The notes beneath the pieces were generated by a model. It ran no database searches. It was not told the DNA's origin and saw only the letters and a list, made by a program, of their open reading frames with translations. A stretch of 5,462 bases of DNA from an uncultured Streptococcus sp. (GTDB lineage: Bacteria; Bacillota; Bacilli; Lactobacillales; Aerococcaceae): positions 1 through 5,462 of the forward strand of contig CAJZJI010000071.1 of NCBI GenBank assembly GCA_916049935.1, given 5' to 3'. Position 1 is the stretch's first letter, and each line of letters opens with the position of its first letter. The translations under genes were made by a program, and so were the position numbers. This document shows positions 1 through 4,187 of the stretch, piece after piece.

Positions 1-449
1 TTACGTTTCAATGAAGTTAAACGGTCTTCAGAGTCTTTCAAGAAGGAACTCATTAGAGAATCGAAATCTGTTGCTTTTGCTTGCGAAGGAGATTTCTTTT
101 CGTATGGAGCTGAAGTTCTGCTAGCAGAGCGATTTTTCTTAAAGTCTTGAGAATCATTACGTGGTGTAAAAGGTTTCTTTGCACGTGGTTTGTCCGCTGA
201 ATCTTCTTTTGGTTTATCAACGGCACGACGAATTGAAAGGCTAATTTTGCCATCATCCGCAATCGTCATGACTTTCACTTTAACCTCGTCTCCAACTTTT
301 AAAACTTCTTTGATATCTTGAATGTATGAATCAGACACCTCGCTAATGTGAACAAGACCTGTCTTACGATCTCCTAAATCCACAAAAACTCCAAAATTTG
401 TAATTCCAGTAACTTTACCAGGGATTACGTTTCCTACTTCGATTGACAT
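1..449 (-). CDS. yabR: S1-domain RNA-binding protein, YabR type (3' end outside window)
   Basis: Seen: the frame opens at an ATG (447-449) and stays open for 149 codons to the window edge, so the C-terminus is missing. A strong Shine-Dalgarno (AGGAGGA, complement of 461-467) precedes the ATG. Residues about 3-74 form one S1 (OB-fold) domain: it begins MSIEVGNVIPGKVTGITNFG, continues VFVDLGDRKTGLVHISEVSD and ends in a KISLSIRR strand. The rest is a charged, low-complexity tail rich in Lys, Arg, Ser and Asp that ends near DRLTSLKR. Known: proteins of this type lie directly after divIC in many Bacilli (yabR in B. subtilis) and are thought to bind RNA or ribosomes; the exact role is not well defined. 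Inference: it is co-transcribed with divIC, 68 bases upstream, because no promoter is obvious in the gap. The tail is longer than in B. subtilis YabR. Domain call very sure, role unsure. Confidence 0.93.
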   Translation of the reverse strand, partial: MSIEVGNVIPGKVTGITNFGVFVDLGDRKTGLVHISEVSDSYIQDIKEVLKVGDEVKVKVMTIADDGKISLSIRRAVDKPKEDSADKPRAKKPFTPRNDSQDFKKNRSASRTSAPYEKKSPSQAKATDFDSLMSSFLKDSEDRLTSLKR

Positions 450-460
450 ATAAAAAGCGT

Positions 461-467
461 TCCTCCT
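461..467 (-). promoter_or_regulatory. Strong Shine-Dalgarno of the S1-domain gene
   Basis: The minus strand reads AGGAGGA eleven bases before the ATG at 449. It fixes the start of the S1-domain gene. A hairpin (478-508) begins about ten bases further upstream. Confidence 0.85.
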
Positions 468-477
468 TCATTATTCC

Positions 478-508
478 CTTTTCGATACACGCTTGACGTA
501 TCAAAAAG
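478..508 (-). other. Intergenic RNA hairpin between divIC and the S1-domain gene
   Basis: Seen: 478-488 and 498-508 are inverted copies that flank a 9-base loop. In minus-strand RNA they pair over 11 bp without interruption, with one G-U pair (positions 483/503). No T tract follows on either strand, so it does not look like an intrinsic terminator. It starts 9 bases after the divIC stop and ends 10 bases before the Shine-Dalgarno of the S1 gene. Inference: it may be a processing or stability element, or may keep the ribosome-binding site accessible. The stem is AT-rich, so only moderately stable. Confidence 0.5.
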
Positions 509-517
509 ATTCATTGC

Positions 518-964
518 CTAACGGTTTTGAGTCGTCACCTTAACAACAGTTTCCCCTTGTTCGACTTCTTCTTTTGCTTGTTGCGCTTTATGCTCTGCAG
601 TGTCATTTGGCGTGCTGAAGATGATTTCTCCAGTTTTGCTTAAATAATATTCACTACGTGCAAGTTTTGCGATATATTCGTCGCTTTGAAGAAGTTCCAC
701 TTGCTGTGTTAACGATTCTTTTTGCTTTTCAGCAACTTCTTTTTCAGCCTTTGCTTGTTCAATTTTTTGGTCTAATTGACTTGCTTGGCTAAATTGGTTC
801 CCAATCCCGACAATCATTGATCCCGAAATGGCAATCACACCGACTAAAATCAGTTTAGTCATTAGTGAGTGACTCTTGAAAACGGGAGTAGAAGGTTTTT
901 TCTGATTTAACTTGTTGTTCATTGAAATTACATTCGAATTTCTTTGTTGTGTTTCTTTCGTCAC
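518..964 (-). CDS. divIC: Cell-division protein DivIC (FtsB-like septum formation initiator)
   Basis: Role: a small bitopic membrane protein of the divisome that pairs with FtsL and DivIB and helps activate septal wall synthesis (family knowledge). Seen: 148 residues, slightly longer than the roughly 125 usual in B. subtilis. There is a polar cytoplasmic N-terminus (1-35), one membrane segment (about 36-55, LILVGVIAISGSMIVGI), a heptad-like coiled coil (about 60-95, many Lys/Glu/Gln), then the family signature around DEYIAKLARSEYYLSKTGE (95-113) and an acidic Gln/Glu-rich tail. The start is GTG (962-964) with an AAAGGAG Shine-Dalgarno just upstream. The internal ATG at 920-922 (Met15) has no comparable Shine-Dalgarno, so the GTG is preferred. 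Context: it has its own promoter region at 990-1090 and lies between mgtC with the structured element and the S1-domain gene. Confidence 0.95.
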   Translation of the reverse strand: MTKETQQRNSNVISMNNKLNQKKPSTPVFKSHSLMTKLILVGVIAISGSMIVGIGNQFSQASQLDQKIEQAKAEKEVAEKQKESLTQQVELLQSDEYIAKLARSEYYLSKTGEIIFSTPNDTAEHKAQQAKEEVEQGETVVKVTTQNR

Positions 965-997
965 CTTAATTGTCTCCTTTTTTACTTATACAAACTG

Positions 998-1026
998 AGT
1001 ATAACAAGAATGACGCTCATCGTCCA
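998..1026 (-). promoter_or_regulatory. Proximal divIC promoter, extended -10 type
   Basis: On the minus strand the -35 TGGACG (complement of 1021-1026) is followed by a 17-base spacer and the -10 TATACT (complement of 998-1003). The bases before the -10 give a TGT extension (TGTTATACT). The start point would fall near 991, leaving a leader of about 27 bases before the GTG of divIC. Judged from consensus match only. Confidence 0.6.
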
Positions 1027-1043
1027 TGGTTACACTAAGATTT

Positions 1044-1072
1044 TTTATAAATTTTTGTAAACTTATTTTGAA
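1044..1072 (-). promoter_or_regulatory. Possible second divIC promoter
   Basis: On the minus strand TTCAAA (complement of 1067-1072), a 17-base spacer and TATAAA (complement of 1044-1049) have correct spacing. The region is very AT-rich, so chance matches are likely. A further alternative is TTGACA (1084-1089) with AATAAG (1062-1067) at 16 bases. Confidence 0.3.
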
Positions 1073-1082
1073 CTCCCTTTTT

Positions 1083-1111
1083 TTGTCAAAAATTAACCCC
1101 GTCGAAAAAAT
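1083..1111 (+). promoter_or_regulatory. Weak candidate plus-strand promoter for the structured element
   Basis: TTGTCA (1083-1088), a 17-base spacer and AAAAAT (1106-1111) would place a start near 1118, exactly at the first paired base of the structured element. The -10 matches consensus at only four of six positions and lies in an A-rich tract, so support is weak. The same bases read TTGACA on the other strand. Confidence 0.22.
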
Positions 1112-1180
1112 CTAAAGACAAAAAATGATTCCGCAAAGACTAACGGATTCTATAATAACAGTAATGTGTTACGCATCGAA

Positions 1181-1252
1181 TGTGAGGGAGAAAGACAGAA
1201 ATGCTCTAAATATATTTATGTATTTAGAGTATTTCGTTTTCTTTCCCCCACA
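1181..1252 (+). repeat. Hairpin 1 of the structured element
   Basis: Seen: 1181-1195 pairs with 1238-1252 apart from two A-C mismatches, and 1198-1212 pairs with 1221-1235 as 15 continuous pairs including one G-U (1203/1230). An internal loop (1196-1197/1236-1237) separates the two halves. The 8-base loop 1213-1220 is A/T-rich and complementary to the loop of hairpin 4. Confidence 0.7.
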
Positions 1253-1254
1253 AA

Positions 1255-1304
1255 GTTGAATAGGAATGAGCTAGCTGGCTACAGCGAAGCTCATTCCATT
1301 CAAC
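1255..1304 (+). repeat. Hairpin 2 of the structured element
   Basis: Seen: 1255-1272 pairs with 1288-1304 over 17 bp with a single bulged A at 1262. Above it, 1274-1277 pairs with 1282-1285 around a GCTA tetraloop. Watson-Crick throughout, so it does not indicate a strand. Confidence 0.75.
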
Positions 1305-1310
1305 CACTGT

Positions 1311-1353
1311 GCTTACGCGGAGTAGGGCTTGTACCTTACTCCGCGTTTGAAGC
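1311..1353 (+). repeat. Hairpin 3 of the structured element
   Basis: Seen: 1311-1314 pairs with 1350-1353, then a 3-base bulge (1347-1349), then 1315-1327 pairs with 1334-1346 over 13 bp with one G-U pair (1325/1336) in plus-strand RNA. The loop is CTTGTA (1328-1333). This is the most GC-rich and stable arm of the element. Confidence 0.75.
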
Positions 1354-1455
1354 TTCGAAGGTGAGAGACATAAGGCTCGAACCGGTGCAACATTACAGTT
1401 ATTATGAAGACATCCGTTAGGATAAGCGGAATCATTTGTTGTATATCTTTATTTT

Positions 1456-2163
1456 TTAGTTAACATCTTCGGTACGGAGTTTCACGCGTTTAATGACCAC
1501 TTGATTCTCCGTTTCGCGAATGTAGTTTTTCAAGTTCTCGATAATGATTTCTTCGTCATTATGAATGCGAATCACGAGCTCATATTTTTCGCCATCGAGT
1601 TCGCGCGCTTCGACTTGAATCGATTGATAGTCTTCGAAGTGGCAGTAATTATAAATCGACTGCACAATTGTTGGGTCTGGAATTTCACAGTAAATATTTA
1701 CTTGACGTTGTTTCCCTTGCAAGATTGGTTGATAAGCCAATTTTTGGACGATGACAATAATCGCGGCGCAAAGGGAACCGAAGAACCAGAATCCTCCGCC
1801 AATCGCAAGTCCAATCCCGGCTGTGGCCCAAATCCCTGAAGCGGTGGTCAGTCCACTCACGCGTTTTTCACGCATGAAGATGATCCCCCCACCGATAAAG
1901 CTGATACCGCTGACTACTTGAGCAGCCACACGCGCTGTATCGTAATGCGGTGTATCAAGGAAGGCTTCTTTTGAAATAATCATCATTAAGCAAGAAGTGA
2001 GCGCCACAATCATGTGCGTCTTAACCCCTGCTTGTTTATTTCTGGAGGTACGTTCGTAACCGATGGCGAGTCCACAAATACATGAAATTAAAATCGCCAA
2101 AAAGTGACGTAATTCCATCATTGCATTAAATGGTTGAAAAAAATTAATTGCATTTAAATCCAC
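1456..2163 (-). CDS. mgtC: MgtC/SapB-family membrane protein
   Basis: Seen: 235 residues. The family signature GYERTSRNKQAGVKTH is at 35-50, a second conserved stretch ARVAAQVVSGISFIGGGIIF at 77-96 and VSGLTTASGIWATAGIGLA at 102-120. Four or five membrane segments are likely (about 19-37, 51-65, 80-98, 106-122, 126-141), followed by a soluble C-terminal domain (about 150-235) resembling the ACT-like tail of longer MgtC proteins. The start is GTG (2161-2163) with a strong AAGGAGGGG Shine-Dalgarno; the later Met15/Met16 has none. Known: MgtC proteins support growth in low magnesium and modulate membrane ATP synthase in pathogens; many bacterial homologues are of unknown function and the name MgtC does not imply transport. 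Context: it has its own promoter and candidate operator and sits between rqcP and divIC, with the structured element 13 bases after its stop. Confidence 0.93.
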   Translation of the reverse strand: MDLNAINFFQPFNAMMELRHFLAILISCICGLAIGYERTSRNKQAGVKTHMIVALTSCLMMIISKEAFLDTPHYDTARVAAQVVSGISFIGGGIIFMREKRVSGLTTASGIWATAGIGLAIGGGFWFFGSLCAAIIVIVQKLAYQPILQGKQRQVNIYCEIPDPTIVQSIYNYCHFEDYQSIQVEARELDGEKYELVIRIHNDEEIIIENLKNYIRETENQVVIKRVKLRTEDVN

Positions 2164-2168
2164 GGTTT

Positions 2169-2178
2169 CCCCTCCTTA
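2169..2178 (-). promoter_or_regulatory. Strong Shine-Dalgarno that sets the mgtC GTG start
   Basis: The minus strand reads TAAGGAGGGG five bases before the GTG at 2163. It supports the GTG over the in-frame ATG codons 14 and 15 codons later. Confidence 0.85.
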
Positions 2179-2186
2179 TTTCTTTT

Positions 2187-2214
2187 AAAAAAGTACTATT
2201 AATATTACTCTTTT
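2187..2214. promoter_or_regulatory. 28-bp dyad over the mgtC -10 region, candidate operator
   Basis: Seen: positions 2187-2214 are symmetric about 2200/2201 with 12 of 14 base pairs matching; the core is AGTACTATTAATATTACT (2192-2209). It covers the -10 box (2202-2207) and the expected start point near 2195, where a dimeric repressor would act. I do not recognise it as a Fur, PerR, MntR, CopY or AdcR box. The stretch is almost pure A/T, which raises the chance of accidental symmetry. Confidence 0.4.
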
Positions 2215-2230
2215 TTTATTTTTTTGTCAA
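2202..2230 (-). promoter_or_regulatory. Strong sigma-A-type promoter of mgtC
   Basis: On the minus strand a perfect TTGACA (complement of 2225-2230), a 17-base spacer that is almost all A, and TAATAT (complement of 2202-2207) form a near-consensus promoter. The start point would be near 2195, giving a leader of about 32 bases, too short for a riboswitch. It lies just beyond the terminator of the upstream unit. Confidence 0.75.
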
Positions 2231-2265
2231 CAGAAAACGCATTCAAAAGGAATCGGTTTCTAAAT

Positions 2266-2297
2266 AGAAAAAGAATACGACAAACTTGCCGTATTCT
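2266..2297 (-). terminator. Intrinsic terminator after rqcP
   Basis: On the minus strand AGAATACG (complement of 2290-2297) pairs with CGTATTCT (complement of 2272-2279) over 8 bp, and the loop can add a few pairs. TTTTTC follows directly (complement of 2266-2271). It begins 8 bases after the rqcP stop and probably ends the mfd-flippase-rqcP transcript. A short stem with moderate GC suggests incomplete termination is possible. Confidence 0.7.
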
Positions 2298-2305
2298 CCC
2301 ATTCA

Positions 2306-2581
2306 TTATAATTCTAAAGGCTCTTCTTTAATCAGCTTCTCTTCAAGAATCGTAAACATTTCCTTAGCGTCTTCTTTTCTCGTTGAGTCCATCAATGCTT
2401 CAACTTGGACTAAGACATGTTTGTTGCCGAATTGAATAGCGATTTTATCTCCGACTTTCACGTCTGTTGAAGATTTCGCTACTTTATCATTAATAAATAC
2501 ACGTCCCTTGTCGGCTACTTCTTTCGCAACCGTACGGCGTTTAATTAATCGTGATACTTTTAAAAACTTATCGAGTCTCAT
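2306..2581 (-). CDS. rqcP: RqcP, S4-domain ribosome quality control protein (YabO/Hsp15-like)
   Basis: Role: with RqcH, RqcP binds stalled 50S subunits carrying peptidyl-tRNA and supports addition of C-terminal alanine tails that mark the stalled peptide for degradation (family knowledge). Seen: 91 residues. The S4 RNA-binding fold fills residues 1-60, starting [20 protein letters not shown] and continuing through [20 protein letters not shown], very close to B. subtilis YabO. The C-terminal part ends in a Glu/Lys-rich helix. The start is the ATG at 2579-2581, preceded by GAGGA; a longer reading from 2602 adds seven residues without homology. Context: it overlaps the last 14 bases of the flippase gene, which suggests translational coupling, and is followed at once by a terminator. 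It is the third gene of the mfd unit. Confidence 0.95.
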   Translation of the reverse strand: MRLDKFLKVSRLIKRRTVAKEVADKGRVFINDKVAKSSTDVKVGDKIAIQFGNKHVLVQVEALMDSTRKEDAKEMFTILEEKLIKEEPLEL

Positions 2582-4187
2582 CGTTTTCCTCTTTTCTACC
2601 AAATTTTCTAAGTAAGGTCTTTCCTTTTGGAATTAGAACCCATTCTCGTTTCGTAAATAAATTCCATTTCATCGTTCCTGCCAGGAAAATCACCACTCCT
2701 ATAAAGGCGAAGACGATTGAAAAGACAAAGGCCATCGTTCTGGAATCTTTCAACCTTGCAAAATGCCACGCTCCGTATGATAATACCGAAACAATGACCG
2801 TCATGCCAAGTGCAATGCCCGCAAGTAACTGCATAAAATTCCCGTCACGTAAGACACTGATCATAATCTCTTTTGCAAAAGACATCATCACAACCATCAT
2901 CACACAAAGCCCTAGTGTTGTCGCAAGGCTAGCGCCGAGCGTTCCAAACATTGCCACGAATAAGTAGTTCGTACCAGATTTCACTGCGAGCCCTGCTGTG
3001 AGTGCAAGCAGCGTTTTTGGATATTGATGCTGACTTTGGAAAATGCCGTGCAGCGACATAATCACAGATGCAAAGAAAACACTAGTGACATAGACAAGGA
3101 GCACTACCTGTCCATTGGCATCTCCAAAGAGTGCAGTATTTAACCACGGCAAGATGGCAATCATCCCCATCGTTGCAACTACCGAGAAGGTAATCGTCAT
3201 TCGAAGAAGTGACGTTGACAGTCTCTTAAATTCCAAGTCATGCCCTTTCTTAAAGGCACGTGATAACATCGGCATATAGCTTGATGAAAATCCGACTCCG
3301 ACAACCATTCCTAATTGAACAAGCGGCTGCCCTCTATCGTAAATCCCCTTGAGGTCTTTTGCCACTTCTGGAAGCATTCCTTGAGTAGTTAACACATTAT
3401 ACACAGAGAATGAATCTACCAATTGGAATAAGACTAAAATCGAACTAAGGAGACAAATAGTTCCTCCTTCAAAGGCAAAGCGTTTAAAGAGATGTCCAAA
3501 TGTCGGCACTTCCATTTCTACTGGCGTAATCGTCAAGCCGTCGAGCGGATCTTTCGTTTCTTTCAATACATAATACAGCATCACAAGAATCGCAAACACG
3601 GCCGCAATCGTCGCACTCGACATCGCCCATGTGCCCATCGTGTAGTAATCTGAAATCGCGCTGCCAAATAGACTCGCCACGAAGAGAATCACCGCAACAC
3701 GAACGACCTGCTCCACCACTTGTGAGATGGCAGTCGGCATCATCCGGAAGCTTCCTTGGAAATAACCCCTTGTGATGACCAGAAACGGCATCAATAGAAA
3801 CATCCACGATACGCTTTGGACAACTGGCAAGAGTTCAACGTCTCCCATCCAGCGGGCAATCATTCCCGCACCCAAATGGAGGAAGGCAAAAATCCCCACT
3901 CCAATAAGGCTCGCAATCACGAATAACTGCTTCAATAATTTCTTTAAATGTGTCGACTCCAAGTATTCTGCGACTACATTGGACACGAATACCGGGAATC
4001 CCGTTAACGCAAAGGTCATGCCGATTCCATAAATAGGATACACCTGCTGATATACATAGAAACCGGTGTTGCCCACCATATTTTGGAAAGGAACTCGGTA
4101 CACCGCGCTTAAAATCTTAGCAATAAACGCGGCAATCGAGAGCGCAATCGCCCCTTGCATCATCCCTTTACTATTTATCTTCTTCAT
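2568..4187 (-). CDS. MOP-superfamily oligosaccharide/lipid flippase (YabM/SpoVB-like, PST family)
   Basis: Role: a polytopic inner-membrane exporter of the PST family, to which lipid II and polysaccharide-unit flippases belong. The substrate cannot be read from sequence. Seen: 539 residues with about 14 hydrophobic segments. The N-terminal motif [20 protein letters not shown] is at 23-42, and the family signature [20 protein letters not shown] at 141-160 is characteristic of the SpoVB/MurJ-like branch. The tail is basic and cytoplasmic. Start: the ATG at 4185-4187 (MKKINSKGM) has an AGGA about six bases upstream; an in-frame ATG four codons earlier (4199) lacks a good ribosome-binding site. 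The gene overlaps the mfd end by 17 bases and rqcP by 14 bases, so it is translated as part of one operon. In B. subtilis the gene at this place is yabM; the lipid II flippase MurJ is encoded elsewhere, so I leave the symbol empty. Confidence 0.9.
   Translation of the reverse strand: MKKINSKGMMQGAIALSIAAFIAKILSAVYRVPFQNMVGNTGFYVYQQVYPIYGIGMTFALTGFPVFVSNVVAEYLESTHLKKLLKQLFVIASLIGVGIFAFLHLGAGMIARWMGDVELLPVVQSVSWMFLLMPFLVITRGYFQGSFRMMPTAISQVVEQVVRVAVILFVASLFGSAISDYYTMGTWAMSSATIAAVFAILVMLYYVLKETKDPLDGLTITPVEMEVPTFGHLFKRFAFEGGTICLLSSILVLFQLVDSFSVYNVLTTQGMLPEVAKDLKGIYDRGQPLVQLGMVVGVGFSSSYMPMLSRAFKKGHDLEFKRLSTSLLRMTITFSVVATMGMIAILPWLNTALFGDANGQVVLLVYVTSVFFASVIMSLHGIFQSQHQYPKTLLALTAGLAVKSGTNYLFVAMFGTLGASLATTLGLCVMMVVMMSFAKEIMISVLRDGNFMQLLAGIALGMTVIVSVLSYGAWHFARLKDSRTMAFVFSIVFAFIGVVIFLAGTMKWNLFTKREWVLIPKGKTLLRKFGRKEENDETR

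Larger units (their letters stand above)
1118..1442 (+). ncRNA. Large branched structured element, candidate noncoding RNA of unknown family
   Basis: Seen: the two ends are long imperfect inverted repeats. Paired blocks are 1118-1134/1426-1442 (16 of 17 pairs), 1140-1148/1412-1420 (9), 1152-1159/1398-1405 (8), 1161-1167/1390-1396 (7) and 1173-1178/1383-1388 (6), separated by small internal loops. Inside lie four hairpins: 1181-1252, 1255-1304, 1311-1353 and 1354-1381, joined by AA, AA, a 6-base linker and no linker. Orientation: the plus strand gives six G-U pairs where the minus strand would have A-C; only two positions favour the minus strand, so plus is preferred but not proven. The loop of hairpin 1 (1216-1221, TTATGT) can pair with the loop of hairpin 4 (1368-1373, ACATAA). 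The open frame across it lacks a ribosome-binding site. Alternatives: a MITE-like palindromic repeat, or a structured 3' region of mgtC. I do not recognise the family. Confidence 0.6.
965..1455. other. 491-base stretch without a protein gene between mgtC and divIC
   Basis: It holds the divIC promoter region (about 990-1090), an A/T-rich linker, and the structured element (1118-1442). The 13 bases between the mgtC stop and the element show nothing. The plus strand has a T run at 1452-1457 and the minus strand has T runs from the complements of 1120-1125 and 1105-1110, so both ends of the element are followed by U-rich RNA whichever strand is transcribed. Confidence 0.7.

Noticed and set aside
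53..262. Minus-strand open frame inside the S1-domain gene
   Set aside because: It is shifted relative to the S1 frame, which has the domain, the start and the Shine-Dalgarno.
1374..1383. Minus-strand GGTTCGAGCC resembling a tRNA T-arm
   Set aside because: No acceptor stem, D-arm or anticodon arm can be built around it, and the bases take part in the junction of the larger fold.
1166..1420. 84-codon plus-strand open frame across the structured element
   Set aside because: It starts at GTG without a Shine-Dalgarno, lies wholly inside the inverted repeats, and its protein has no recognisable domain. Base pairing explains the sequence better than coding. If databases hold a matching hypothetical protein, it is probably a copy of the same element.
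1118..1442. T-box or M-box riboswitch for the downstream gene
   Set aside because: No T-box motif is visible, divIC is not a plausible target, and the divIC promoters lie after the element on the minus strand, so it would not be in the main divIC leader.
1118..1442. Insertion sequence
   Set aside because: There is no transposase frame and no clear target duplication at the ends (left flank TCTAAAG, right flank ATATCTT). A MITE without a coding region cannot be excluded.
1501..1839. Plus-strand open frame opposite mgtC
   Set aside because: It is the antisense of a well-supported MgtC coding region, has no ribosome-binding site and no recognisable domain.
2551..2967. Plus-strand open frame opposite the flippase and rqcP ends
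   Set aside because: Antisense shadow of two well-supported genes; no ribosome-binding site or domain.
3484..3807. Minus-strand open frame inside the flippase gene
   Set aside because: It is an alternative reading frame of the flippase; composition rich in Cys, Asp and Arg is typical of a shifted frame.
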